From the NCBI RefSeq assembly GCF_009712425.2, contig NZ_VCJR02000001.1, positions 124,001-188,000 of the forward strand: 64,000 nt of DNA. The letters run 5' to 3'. Positions 1 to 8,898 of this stretch are shown here, in pieces; positions within the stretch are counted from its first letter, which is position 1; each line of letters starts with the position of its first letter. The notes under the pieces were generated by a model that saw nothing but the letters and a program-made list of their open reading frames with translations, was not told where the DNA came from and did no database searches. The translations under genes were made by a program, and so were the position numbers. Source of the stretch: Aquisalinus luteolus (GTDB taxonomy: Bacteria; Pseudomonadota; Alphaproteobacteria; Caulobacterales; Parvularculaceae).

Positions 1-2
1 AA

Positions 3-737
3 GCCCAGCGTGGCGTCCTGTTCGCTGCCTTCCTGAAGCTGATCGTGCCGTTCATCGTCGTCGTGCCGGGTATTGCCGCCGTCATGCTGGCGCCGGATAT
101 CGGCAAGCCGGACCAGGCCTATCCGACGATGATGACCTATGCCCCTGTCGGCATTCGCGGGCTGATCTTCGCGGCGCTGGTCGCGGCGATCGTCTCGTCC
201 GTCGGCTCGATGATGAACTCGATCTCGACGATCTTCACCATGGACCTCTACAAGCCGCTGCTGGCGAAAGATGCACCGGAGAAGCGCCTCGTGATGATCG
301 GGCGGATCGCGTCTTTCACCGCGCTCGTCATCGCCGTGTTCCTCGCCCAGCCGCTGCTCGGCGCGTCGGGCCAGGTGTTCCAGAACATCCAGAACTGGAC
401 CGGCTTCGTGACGCCGGGCGTGTGCGCGATCTTCTTCCTCGGCATGTTCTGGAAGAGGGCAACGGAGATCGGCGGCCTTGCCGCCGTGATCGCATCGGGC
501 GTCCTGTCCTTCGCCTGGCCGATGATGTTCCCCGACATGCCGTTCATGAACCGCGTCGGCTTTGTCTTCCTGTTGTGCCTTGGCCTCGGCATGCTGGTGT
601 CCTACCTGCAGAAGCCGGATGGCGACGACAAGGTGGTCCGCCTCGGCGACATCTCGTTCAAGACCGGCCTCGGCTTCAATATCGGCGCGGTCATCGTCGT
701 CATCGCGCTAGTCATCCTCTATGGCGTCTGGTGGTAG
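3..737 (+). CDS. Sodium/solute symporter (SSS family), C-terminal part
   Basis: The reading frame is open from the left edge of the window, so the N-terminal half is missing. The visible ~244 residues are strongly hydrophobic, with about six membrane segments. They include the small-residue/Ser-rich stretch AAIVSSVGSMMNSISTIFTMD, typical of the later core helices of the SSS (SGLT-like) family and containing Na+-site serines. The family moves sugars or other small solutes into the cytoplasm with Na+. Only 37 bp separate the stop from galE, so the gene probably heads a galactose uptake and catabolism operon, and galactose is the natural substrate guess. Family is sure; substrate is inferred from context. 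Confidence 0.85.
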   Translation, partial: AQRGVLFAAFLKLIVPFIVVVPGIAAVMLAPDIGKPDQAYPTMMTYAPVGIRGLIFAALVAAIVSSVGSMMNSISTIFTMDLYKPLLAKDAPEKRLVMIGRIASFTALVIAVFLAQPLLGASGQVFQNIQNWTGFVTPGVCAIFFLGMFWKRATEIGGLAAVIASGVLSFAWPMMFPDMPFMNRVGFVFLLCLGLGMLVSYLQKPDGDDKVVRLGDISFKTGLGFNIGAVIVVIALVILYGVWW

Positions 738-774
738 ACGTGGGGATAAATCAGTACACAAATGCGGAGAAGTC

Positions 775-1857
775 ATGATGGCGGATAAGCAATCTTCCGG
801 AGCACATATCCTGTTGACGGGGGGCGCGGGCTATATCGGCAGTCACGTGGCCGTTGTCCTGCTAGAGGCGGGTTATGACGTTACCATCCTCGACAATTTC
901 GCCAACTCTTCTCCGGTTGCGGTTGAGCGCATTAGCGAAATCGCAGGACGCAAGCCGCATTTGATCAGGGCCGACCTAAGCGACCGGGACAGTATGGAAG
1001 CGATCGCAGCACAGATAATGGCCACTGGCCTTGATGGTGCCGTCCATCTGGCGGGGCTAAAGGCGGTTGGCGAATCGGTAGAGCAACCAGCCCGCTATTA
1101 TGACCAGAACATCAACTCAACGCTCAATTTGATTGAGATATTGAAGATCTGTCAGGCGCCTGTTGTAGTGTTTTCATCATCAGCGACCGTTTATGGGGAG
1201 CTAAACGACAGTCCGGTGGCAGAAAGTGCCCTGACGGGGCCGACCAACCCCTATGGCATGACCAAACTGTTCAACGAGCAAATACTGGCGGACCAGGCTC
1301 GGGCTGACGGAGCGTGGAAGGTGGTGAACCTCCGCTACTTCAATCCTGTCGGGGCGCACCCATCAGGCTGTATCGGAGAGGATCCGCTGGGGATTCCCAA
1401 CAATCTGTTTCCGTTTGTCGCTCAAGTTGCTGTCGGTCGCCGTAAGCTGCTAAAAATCTTTGGTGGGGACTATCCGACCGGAGACGGCACTGGCGTGCGT
1501 GATTATATTCACGTCATGGATCTTGCCGAGGGACATAGGATGGCCCTCGATCATGCGCTTTCACGCGAAGAAGGATTTGTTCAGGCGATCAATCTTGGCT
1601 CAGGGCGTGGCAATTCTGTCCTTGAGGTTGTGGACGCGTTTGGAGAGGCGGCCGGTTGCTCCATTCCATACGAGATTGCACCTCGGCGAAGTGGAGATGT
1701 TGCAGAAATTTATGCCGATGCAAGCCTGGCCTCAGACCTGCTTGGATGGCACCCCACTCGCGTCCTTGCCGATATGTGCCGGGACCACTGGGCTTGGCAG
1801 TCTCTCAATCCGCAGGGCTATGGCCCGGCTGGCGAAAACGGGGAGGCCTGCACATGA
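775..1857 (+). CDS. galE: UDP-glucose 4-epimerase
   Basis: Interconverts UDP-galactose and UDP-glucose in the Leloir pathway (cytoplasmic, NAD+-dependent extended SDR). The 360-residue product has the Rossmann motif GGAGYIGSH near residue 16, the SSSATVYG serine region, and the catalytic YGMTK (YxxxK). Its length is typical. Two ATGs (775, 778) follow a GGAGA at 766-770; either could be used, and the longer reading back to 721 overlaps the symporter. The stop overlaps the galT start as ATGA, so the two are translationally coupled. Codon use looks less GC-rich than in the neighbouring respiratory block. A truncated second copy of this gene's 3' end lies at 14690-14872. Confidence 0.95.
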   Translation: MMADKQSSGAHILLTGGAGYIGSHVAVVLLEAGYDVTILDNFANSSPVAVERISEIAGRKPHLIRADLSDRDSMEAIAAQIMATGLDGAVHLAGLKAVGESVEQPARYYDQNINSTLNLIEILKICQAPVVVFSSSATVYGELNDSPVAESALTGPTNPYGMTKLFNEQILADQARADGAWKVVNLRYFNPVGAHPSGCIGEDPLGIPNNLFPFVAQVAVGRRKLLKIFGGDYPTGDGTGVRDYIHVMDLAEGHRMALDHALSREEGFVQAINLGSGRGNSVLEVVDAFGEAAGCSIPYEIAPRRSGDVAEIYADASLASDLLGWHPTRVLADMCRDHWAWQSLNPQGYGPAGENGEACT

Positions 1858-2933
1858 CAGCGGACATAGCTCACCTCAATACTTTGGCTGGTTCTCTCTA
1901 TCGGCGTCATTTCGTCAAGGCGGACAGCCGATCGCTTTGGCTATACGGCTATGAGCCGCACGATCTGGAGCCGCTTGCCGAGGAGGGGGGCGAACCGATC
2001 CATGGCGGCTCGCTGCGCTGGCACCCCCTGCGTCAGGAATGGAACGTCTATGCCTCTCACCGGCAGAACCGCACCTTCAAGCCATCGGCAGCGGACGATC
2101 CGCTAGCTCCCTCGAAGCCGGGCGGCGCAATGACAGAAATTCCGTTTGCGGATTTTGAACTGGCGATCTTCGACAACAAGTTTCCCAGTTTTCACCCCGA
2201 TGTGGTAGCACCCGCGGAGACCATACCCGGAATGGCTCTGCATCGTCCTGGCGGGAAATGTGAGGTCGTCGTCTATACACCAGCTCAGGAAGGCAGCCTT
2301 GCCACCATTGGTCAAGAGCGCCGGCTGCTGCTGGTGGCAGCCTGGATCGACCGATATGAAGCTCTGTTTGCCGAGGGGCATAAGTTCGTGCTGCCATTCG
2401 AAAGCCGTGGCGAGGAGGTCGGCGTCACGCTGCATCACCCGCATGGACAGATTTACGCTTTCGATGTCCTGCCTCCGGTCCAGCAAAATATGACGGCGAG
2501 CTTCCGGGAAGGATATGATTTAGCGACCGAGATGGTATCGTGGGGAGAGCGTTATGAAGTGACACGGGCAGGGGGGCTGCGCGTCGTAACGCCGCCATTT
2601 GCTCGCTTCCCTTATGAGACTTGGATAGTTGCAGAAGACGCCGTGCCAGGTCCTTGGGCATTCAGTACTGAACAGGTTGATGCATTCGCTCATTTGCTCG
2701 GCGATATGACGCGGCGATATGATTCGCTGTTCGGCCGACCGACCCCGTATATGCTCTCTCTGCAGGCAGCACCCGTTGGAGAGGAGCTAACATTTCAGTT
2801 TACGACACAGTTTTACCCATTGCTGCGATCGCCTGACAAGGTGAAGTACCTCGCTTCTGTCGAGCAATCGACCGGTCTTTTCACAATCGACATCATGCCG
2901 GAGCAAGCGGCAGCAGCCCTGAAGGATATCTAG
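1854..2933 (+). CDS. galT: Galactose-1-phosphate uridylyltransferase
   Basis: Transfers UMP between UDP-glucose and galactose-1-phosphate (Leloir pathway, cytoplasm). The 359-residue product carries the HIT-superfamily active site HHPHGQIYAF with nucleophilic His at about residue 197, and the PFESRGEEVG segment just before it. The start at 1854 is chosen because ATG overlaps the galE stop (ATGA) and gives a protein collinear with the second copy at 14869. galK begins 2 bp after the stop. In the first 60 residues it shares 52 with the second copy, so the two are clear but not recent duplicates. Confidence 0.95.
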   Translation: MTADIAHLNTLAGSLYRRHFVKADSRSLWLYGYEPHDLEPLAEEGGEPIHGGSLRWHPLRQEWNVYASHRQNRTFKPSAADDPLAPSKPGGAMTEIPFADFELAIFDNKFPSFHPDVVAPAETIPGMALHRPGGKCEVVVYTPAQEGSLATIGQERRLLLVAAWIDRYEALFAEGHKFVLPFESRGEEVGVTLHHPHGQIYAFDVLPPVQQNMTASFREGYDLATEMVSWGERYEVTRAGGLRVVTPPFARFPYETWIVAEDAVPGPWAFSTEQVDAFAHLLGDMTRRYDSLFGRPTPYMLSLQAAPVGEELTFQFTTQFYPLLRSPDKVKYLASVEQSTGLFTIDIMPEQAAAALKDI

Positions 2934-2935
2934 TC

Positions 2936-3991
2936 ATGGTTATGACAAAACAAAAAGAGCGCACAGACTATCGAACCGTTCAGACTGTACCGGGCAGGGT
3001 GAATATCATTGGCGAACATACAGACTATAATGGCGGAGCGGTGCTGCCGGCACTCGTTAACAGATCGATCACTGTGACTGTGTCTTTAAATGCGGGTGAG
3101 CGACTGTGCATCCATTCTTCCACCTTTGGTGAAACGAAAAACAGGCCGACGCGCTTCTCACGCGACGGTCACTGGTCCGATTATGTTGCCGCTGTCTTCG
3201 CTTTTCTATCCGATAACGGCCTTTTTTCAGGCGGGGCAGATATTTCGCTTGAGAGCGATATTCCGGCGGGCACAGGACTGTCCTCCTCTGCCGCGCTCCT
3301 GGTAGCATGCCTCAAAGCTGCTCGCGACCTTTCGGTCTTTGACGTGTCGGACAAGACTATCGCGCTGTGGGCACAGCAGATTGAGAACAAATTTCTCGGC
3401 GTGCCTTGCGGCATAATGGACCAAATGGCGGTGGCCCTAGGAGAGCCCGGTAACGCGCTCTTTCTCGACACGCGGACGCTGCAGGTCGAGCAAGTGCCTC
3501 TGCCTGACGGACACACTATCGCCGTATGTCACTCTGGCATTCAGCGCCGCCTTGATGAGGGGCGGTATGCCATTCGCCGCGCTGAATGTGAGGAAGGCAA
3601 GAAGCTACTCGGTGAACCCAACCCTTGTCTCATGGGAGACGAAACCTTCGAGCGCGCTCTGGCCTTGGCCACGCCGATAAATCGGCGGATGCGACATCAA
3701 CGTACGGAGCATATCCGCGTTCTTAAAGCAGTTGACGCAATGCGTGCGGGCGATGTCGATACTCTCGGACGCCTCATGGATGAAAGCCATGTGTCTATGC
3801 GAGATGATTTTGAGATTACCCATCCAGTTTTGGATGGAATGGTTCTTCGAGCGCGTCAGCACGGTGCGCTTGGTTCACGGATGACCGGTGGGGGATTTGG
3901 AGGGTGTTTCGTCTCACTGGTACCTGATAATATTTTCCCGCGATGGCAGCAATTGATGAACGACGATTTCCCACAAATCACTTTGATATAG
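2936..3991 (+). CDS. galK: Galactokinase
   Basis: Phosphorylates galactose with ATP at C1 (GHMP kinase family, cytoplasm). The 351-residue protein shows the galactokinase signature PGRVNIIGEHTDYNGG near residue 20, the GHMP phosphate-binding loop GTGLSSSAAL, the CGIMDQM segment and the C-terminal MTGGGFGGC motif. It directly follows galT with a 2-bp gap and completes the galE-galT-galK pathway. A second copy of equal length lies at 15951-17006. Confidence 0.95.
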   Translation: MVMTKQKERTDYRTVQTVPGRVNIIGEHTDYNGGAVLPALVNRSITVTVSLNAGERLCIHSSTFGETKNRPTRFSRDGHWSDYVAAVFAFLSDNGLFSGGADISLESDIPAGTGLSSSAALLVACLKAARDLSVFDVSDKTIALWAQQIENKFLGVPCGIMDQMAVALGEPGNALFLDTRTLQVEQVPLPDGHTIAVCHSGIQRRLDEGRYAIRRAECEEGKKLLGEPNPCLMGDETFERALALATPINRRMRHQRTEHIRVLKAVDAMRAGDVDTLGRLMDESHVSMRDDFEITHPVLDGMVLRARQHGALGSRMTGGGFGGCFVSLVPDNIFPRWQQLMNDDFPQITLI

Positions 3992-4016
3992 CCACGTACA
4001 TGATGAGTGTTTTCTC

Positions 4017-5009
4017 TTGAACCAAATTTTTGAAGGCCTTCTGGGAGCTAAATTTTCAAAAGTGAAACCTGAAAAAAATTTTACCAAGGCAAGATCGCTG
4101 GCAATGACCCTAACCGGGTTGGTATTCATCTCTGCCTGTTCGCAGGAGGAGGGCGCATCGAAGGCGCCGCAACAGGCTGCGTGCGGGGCAGGAGAATTGA
4201 GTGAGCCTGTTTCCGTTACCGGCGGCACGTTCACCATGGGCTCGGATGAGGGCTATGCCGACGAGGGCCCTGCCCGGCAGGCGACCGTCAGTGTTTTTCG
4301 CATTGACAGGCACGAAGTCACCAACCGGCAGTTTGCAGCCTTCGTTGACGAGACCGGCTATGTCACCGTCGACGAGCGCCAGCCAGATCCGGGCGATTAT
4401 CCAGGCATCCCCGCAGAGCAGCTGGTGCCAGGGTCAGCTGTCTTTACCCCGGATCTCGTGGAGAATTTCGGCCAGTGGTGGTCTTTCGTCGAGGGTGCGA
4501 ACTGGCGCCATCCGGAAGGACCGGACAGTTCGATCACTGATATGATGATGGACCACCCGGCGGTGCACCTCGCCTATGAAGATGCCGCGGCCTATGCCGA
4601 CTGGGCAGGTGGCCGCCTGCCGACAGCGGCGGAGTGGGAATATGCTGCGCGCGGCGGCCTCGAAGGTGCCCGTTACGAATGGGGTGAGGAGGCGCCCCAT
4701 GAAGGCACGCCGAAGGCAAACACGTGGCAGGGGGTCTTCCCGGCGCAGAATTCGGAGCGCGACGGTTTCGCCGGTCTCGCTCCGGTCGGCTGCTTCCCGG
4801 CGAACGGTTACGGCCTGTACGACATGACCGGCAATGTCTGGGAATGGGTGGCTGATAGTGTCAGTGCCGACGGCCGGGTCGGCACGGTAAAGGGCGGGTC
4901 CTATCTGTGCGCGCCGAATTACTGCCGCCGCTATCGCCCGGCCGCCCGACACGATCAGGAAACCGACTTTTCCGCTTCGCACATCGGTTTTCGTGTGGTT
5001 TATGACTGA
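4017..5009 (+). CDS. Formylglycine-generating enzyme (FGE/SUMF1)-like lipoprotein, copy 1
   Basis: FGE-sulfatase domain protein (330 residues). The fold is marked by the GGTFTMGSDEGYADEGPAR entry, the WEYAARGG and GNVWEWV segments, and GGSYLCAPNYCRRYR near the end. The last matches the human SUMF1 region holding both catalytic cysteines, so the copper-dependent cysteine pair of aerobic FGE is present. True FGEs oxidise a sulfatase Cys to formylglycine. The N-terminus looks like a lipoprotein signal ending in ISAC, which would put it in the periplasm. The start is uncertain: TTG 4017 gives the longest form, while in-frame GTG 4062 or ATG 4104 give shorter leaders. It follows galK by 25 bp. No sulfatase lies in the window. 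Confidence 0.8.
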   Translation: MNQIFEGLLGAKFSKVKPEKNFTKARSLAMTLTGLVFISACSQEEGASKAPQQAACGAGELSEPVSVTGGTFTMGSDEGYADEGPARQATVSVFRIDRHEVTNRQFAAFVDETGYVTVDERQPDPGDYPGIPAEQLVPGSAVFTPDLVENFGQWWSFVEGANWRHPEGPDSSITDMMMDHPAVHLAYEDAAAYADWAGGRLPTAAEWEYAARGGLEGARYEWGEEAPHEGTPKANTWQGVFPAQNSERDGFAGLAPVGCFPANGYGLYDMTGNVWEWVADSVSADGRVGTVKGGSYLCAPNYCRRYRPAARHDQETDFSASHIGFRVVYD

Positions 5010-5056
5010 CGGGGAGTTTTGAGATTACTATATGGACTTCCGAGACTTGAATTAAA

Positions 5057-5082
5057 TTCCCTGTAAAGAATTGCAGGAATTT
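5057..5082. repeat. TTCCCTG...GCAGGAA relic repeat in intergenic region
   Basis: The 300-bp gap 5010-5309 lies between convergent genes and carries no credible ORF. It contains TTCCCTGT followed ~10 bp later by GCAGGAATTT, an imperfect inverted arrangement. A closely similar and longer arrangement (TTCCCTGTTTGATTTTGCAG, then GGAAATTT) occurs at 14492-14520, upstream of the second gal module. The two copies bracket the respiratory block. I cannot assign it to a named element; it could be a mobile-element remnant or a recurrent intergenic repeat. Confidence 0.4.
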
Positions 5083-5309
5083 GGAGCTGATATTTTGGAT
5101 TTGGGCCACTTTTTCAAAACTCGACTTGCTTACCAACTTCGTTTTAAGCGTTTCGAATGAAGCTATTCCGATCGGGCGCTGGCTAAGAGGTTTTGACGGG
5201 TGCGATTGTGGCAGGCGAGGATTAAGGTCAAGGGGCCAACCAAGCGCATGCCTCGCTTTGTCTGCGACAACAGTCGACAGCCCGAATTCCCCGCACCCAT
5301 TGCTGCGAT

Positions 5310-5633
5310 CTATAGGCAGTGAGACATTGTCACCGTCGGCAGCAATGTCCATACGGTTGCGACCAGAGCGGTCCATCCGGTGGCGCGACTGACAAATCGC
5401 ACGAACTCCGATTGTGTGGCGAAGCGCCGGGCATAAAGCGAGATCAGCAGGATAATCTGTGCACAAATGGCGAGAGCGTAGGCCGAAACCAGCAGCAGTC
5501 GAGGCACGGATATTGTGCCAAATGGCATGCCGCCGATCGCGTGACCGCAGACAAGTCCGTGTAAAGCGTAAACGGTCGTAAAGGCGGCGAGCCAGACCAG
5601 CGGGGCGATGACGATCCTCAGTATGTCTGTCAT
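5310..5633 (-). CDS. Small membrane protein of the terminal oxidase operon
   Basis: A 107-residue protein with about three hydrophobic helices (N-terminal RIVIAPLVWLAAF, middle LLLVSAYALAICAQIILLISL, C-terminal GWTALVATVWTLLPT). I do not recognise a named family. Its ATG (complement of 5631-5633) overlaps the stop of the subunit I-III gene, so it is translationally coupled to the oxidase and is the last gene of that operon. By position and size it may be a subunit IV-like or assembly accessory protein, which is inference. Confidence 0.65.
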   Translation of the reverse strand: MTDILRIVIAPLVWLAAFTTVYALHGLVCGHAIGGMPFGTISVPRLLLVSAYALAICAQIILLISLYARRFATQSEFVRFVSRATGWTALVATVWTLLPTVTMSHCL

Positions 5634-8110
5634 GAGAGCCAGCCCGTCAGATGCACGACGAGAAAGACCAGTATCGCGATGACGCCGAGATAGTCGATCC
5701 ACAGTTGAACGACCGGAAATTCCGTTTTTCTGGCCGCCGAGGTGAAGCCCAGGGCCGTCCGGCTGACGAGGAAGGCAACCATCAGCATGCCCAGCGAGGC
5801 ATGGAATAAGGCATAAGAGCCCAGGACGAGCAGGGTGGCTGCATAGGCGTGTTCCACGGGTGCCGGCACTCGCAGGGTGATCGCAGCCGCGGCAATCGCG
5901 ACCGTCAGCGTGCCGGCGAAACAAAGACCCAGCCAGGCAAGCGGGGGTTGGCGGAGAGCATTGGCGCGGCGTGCACGGCGGATTGCCGCCGCGCCCACCA
6001 TGGCGCCGGTGGTCCCAAGCGCCAGTTCCACTGCCGAGGCGTCAAACCAAGCGGGTGGCGGCCAGCCCGGGGCGACAGTCCATAGAAAGGCAAAGCCGAA
6101 CAGAAGCGAGCCGAAAAATGTTGCATTGGCGACAAGGAGAAACAGCGACCCCCACCAGCCCGGCGAGTGCTCGACCGTGCTTGCATTGGGCAGCTCGATG
6201 CCATGCCCGATATCCTGCACGGGCAGATCCTGCTTGCGACCGAGCACCCAGACCCATCGCCAAGCGAGAGCGGCAACCCCGATCACGGCAATCGGAATGC
6301 ACCAGTATGCTTTCAGCAGCAGCGAGAGGAAAAAAGTCCCGGTCACCGCCGCCATTATAATTGGCAGATGCGTATTCGTCGGATAGATGACGTGATAGTC
6401 GGGCTTTCCGCTGGTGATCTCCACAGTCAATGTCTCGCGCAGGTCATTGGGCCGGCCGAGATAACCTTCCCCGCTGGCGAGGCGGACAGCCAATTCAGGA
6501 TCGTCCGTGAACGGTTCCCGGCTGGTCACATGTGGCAGGCTCGCAAAATTGTAGGGCGCTGGGGGAATGATCATCGCCCATTCAAGCGTCCCAGCACTCC
6601 ACGGATTGCGCGGGGAGCGGCGCGATGTGAGCATATGCAGGATCACCTCGATGAGGACCATGGCAATGCCGATCGCGAGGATGAACCCGCCAATGGAGGA
6701 AATCAGGTTGATCGTAGTCCATCCGTCCTCCGGCATATAGGTCGAGATGCGCCGGCGCTGGCCGAGCAAGCCGACCCAGTGCATGGCGAGGAACGTCACG
6801 TGGAAGCCGGTGAAGATGAGCGCGAAGGCGGCTTCGCCGAGATAGAAGAAACGCTGCCTGCCGGTGAAATGCGGTAACCAGTAATAAAGACCGGCGAGGA
6901 TCGGAAAGACGAAGCCGCCGAACAGAACATAATGCAGATGAGCGGTCACGAAGGCCGTGTCGTGGGCCTGCCAGTCGAACGGTACGACGGCGACCATGAC
7001 GCCGGTCAGCCCGCCAATGACGAAGGTGACGAAGAAACCGAGAATGTGCAGCATCGGAAGGCGCAGGTCGGGGCGTCCTTTCCACATCGTGCCGATCCAC
7101 GCGAAGATCTGTACCCCGGTCGGCACAGCGACCAGCGTCGATGCGGCAGAAAAGAAGGCGAGCCCCATATGCGGGATGCCTGTCGTGAACATGTGATGGA
7201 CCCACAGGCCGAAAGACAGGAAGGCGAGCGCTACCGCTGCTGCGACGATCCAGCCATAGCCGAGCAAGGTAGTCCGGCACATGACCGGCAATACCGTCGA
7301 GATTACGCCGGCGGCCGGCAGAAATATGATGTACACCTCCGGGTGCCCGAACAGCCAGAACAGATGCTGCCATAACAGGCTGTCGCCGCCGAACTCGGCC
7401 TGGAAGAAAGGCAGGCCGAAAGCGCGTTCCACTTCGAGCAGGATCGACCCGAGAATGAGCGGCGGAAAGCCGGTCAGGATCATCAGTGCCGTGACAAGCG
7501 CATACCAGGCAAAGATCGGCATTCTTGCGAGCGACATGCCCGGTGCACGGAATTTCAGGATCGAGACGGTGATCTCGACGGCGGCGGCAATCGCCGATAT
7601 TTCGACGAAAGTGATTCCGATCAGCCAGAAATCGGTGTTGATGCCGGGTGAGGAGATGGCGCCGGTGAGCGGCGGATACATGAACCAGCCGCTGTCGGGC
7701 GCGATCCCGAAAAGCATCGAGAACAGCAGCATCCCGCCGCCGAAGACATAACACCAGTAGCCATAGGCCGTGAGGCGGGGGAAGGCGAGGTCACGGGTGC
7801 CAAGCAGCTTTGGCAGAAGATAGACGGCCAGCCCTTCGAAAGTGGGGATGGCGAACAGGAACATCATGATGGTCCCGTGCATGGTGAAAATCTGGTTGTA
7901 GAGGTCCGGCTCCGCAAAGGCCGAGTGCGGTGTCGCGAGCTGTGCGCGGATCAGCATCGCCAGAATGCCGCCGACGATGAAGAAAAAGAAGGCGGTGACG
8001 AGAAACATCCGCCCCAGGTCAGTATGGTTGACAGTCGAGAACAATCCCTTGAAGCCGGGCGCCGAGGCCCAGATCCGGCTGAATTCCCGGTGCCGTTCGA
8101 GCGCTTTCAC
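5630..8110 (-). CDS. Heme-copper oxidase subunit I-III fusion
   Basis: An 826-residue membrane protein joining the catalytic subunit I to a subunit III domain. Subunit I (about residues 1-560) shows TMHGTIMMF (heme ligand His), WLFGHPEVYI (CuB His and the cross-linked Tyr of A-type oxidases), VHHMFTTG (CuB His pair) and TAHLHYVLFGG (heme a3 and heme a His). After a linker, EHSPGWWGSLFLLVANATFFGS begins the subunit III-like part, which runs to about residue 826. It reduces O2 to water and pumps protons in the inner membrane. The start is GTG at 8110, overlapping the subunit II stop (GTGA). Subunit II lacks the CuA ligands, so the electron donor may be quinol rather than cytochrome c. Confidence 0.92.
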   Translation of the reverse strand: MKALERHREFSRIWASAPGFKGLFSTVNHTDLGRMFLVTAFFFFIVGGILAMLIRAQLATPHSAFAEPDLYNQIFTMHGTIMMFLFAIPTFEGLAVYLLPKLLGTRDLAFPRLTAYGYWCYVFGGGMLLFSMLFGIAPDSGWFMYPPLTGAISSPGINTDFWLIGITFVEISAIAAAVEITVSILKFRAPGMSLARMPIFAWYALVTALMILTGFPPLILGSILLEVERAFGLPFFQAEFGGDSLLWQHLFWLFGHPEVYIIFLPAAGVISTVLPVMCRTTLLGYGWIVAAAVALAFLSFGLWVHHMFTTGIPHMGLAFFSAASTLVAVPTGVQIFAWIGTMWKGRPDLRLPMLHILGFFVTFVIGGLTGVMVAVVPFDWQAHDTAFVTAHLHYVLFGGFVFPILAGLYYWLPHFTGRQRFFYLGEAAFALIFTGFHVTFLAMHWVGLLGQRRRISTYMPEDGWTTINLISSIGGFILAIGIAMVLIEVILHMLTSRRSPRNPWSAGTLEWAMIIPPAPYNFASLPHVTSREPFTDDPELAVRLASGEGYLGRPNDLRETLTVEITSGKPDYHVIYPTNTHLPIIMAAVTGTFFLSLLLKAYWCIPIAVIGVAALAWRWVWVLGRKQDLPVQDIGHGIELPNASTVEHSPGWWGSLFLLVANATFFGSLLFGFAFLWTVAPGWPPPAWFDASAVELALGTTGAMVGAAAIRRARRANALRQPPLAWLGLCFAGTLTVAIAAAAITLRVPAPVEHAYAATLLVLGSYALFHASLGMLMVAFLVSRTALGFTSAARKTEFPVVQLWIDYLGVIAILVFLVVHLTGWLS

Positions 8111-8898
8111 TCCGTCTCTCCTGTCAGAAAGGCCTGCCAGCCCGTTTCGTCATGGGCGATCACCTGGAAGGTGAAGCGGTCGTAACCGCTGCCGCTGAAT
8201 TCCGCGCTAAGCCCCTGATAGGTGCCCGGCCGGTCGGCTTCGATCCTGAGCGTGTTGACATGTCCGGGGATCGCGTCGAGCTTGCCCGCGAGGCGCGGCA
8301 CCCAGAAGCTGTGAATGACGTCGGTGCTGGTGATCGATATGTCGACGGGACGGCCGGCGGGGATATGGAGCACGTCCTGTGTAGTCCGTCCCGGCAGGTC
8401 GTCATAGGAGAAGTTCCACGCCCACTGCCGTGCCTCGGCCCGCACGATCACGGTTTCGCCGCTCTCGCGCGGCAGCAACTGCTCGCCGATGACAAGGCCA
8501 TAGGCGAGCAGTGCCAGCAGAACGGTTACGGGAAAGGCGATCCCGAGTTTCACGATCCACAGCCGCGCCGATCCGGCGTCATCCTCGCACGCGGCCCGCT
8601 TGCGGAAGGAAAGAGCTATGAGCACCATGACGAGGCCGAAAATGAGGACACCGCCGACGAGCATCACCCACCACAACAGGGCGATACTGCGCGCTGCCGG
8701 GCCGGCCGGGTCGACGATGGACAACGCGCCGTCGCAACCAACCAGCACGAGAAGTGTTGCGCATGCGACGACAGAACGGGAAAGCGGGACAAGATGGCGT
8801 CCGACGATGGTGAAACAGAAACCGAAGACCTGACCGATCCGATCAAGGAAATTCCCGGCTTCGATGAGACGGAGTCGCGCATCGCCGTTCTCGGCCAT
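8107..8898 (-). CDS. Oxidase subunit II lacking CuA ligands (quinol-oxidase-like); 5' end unresolved
   Basis: Two N-terminal membrane segments and a cupredoxin domain ending VIHSFWVPRLAGKLDAIPG, then GLSAEFSGSGY. In cytochrome c oxidases the latter reads CAEFCGxxH; here both cysteines are Ser and the following His is Tyr, so CuA should not form, as in CyoA of bo3 quinol oxidases. A lipoprotein-like stretch (SVVACATLLVLVGC) precedes the mature domain, but no in-frame ATG, GTG or TTG lies just before it. The nearest upstream ATG (8898) adds an odd hydrophilic leader and overlaps the divergent gene at 8794. The true start is probably near 8790-8810. First gene of the oxidase operon. Confidence 0.8.
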   Translation of the reverse strand: MAENGDARLRLIEAGNFLDRIGQVFGFCFTIVGRHLVPLSRSVVACATLLVLVGCDGALSIVDPAGPAARSIALLWWVMLVGGVLIFGLVMVLIALSFRKRAACEDDAGSARLWIVKLGIAFPVTVLLALLAYGLVIGEQLLPRESGETVIVRAEARQWAWNFSYDDLPGRTTQDVLHIPAGRPVDISITSTDVIHSFWVPRLAGKLDAIPGHVNTLRIEADRPGTYQGLSAEFSGSGYDRFTFQVIAHDETGWQAFLTGETE

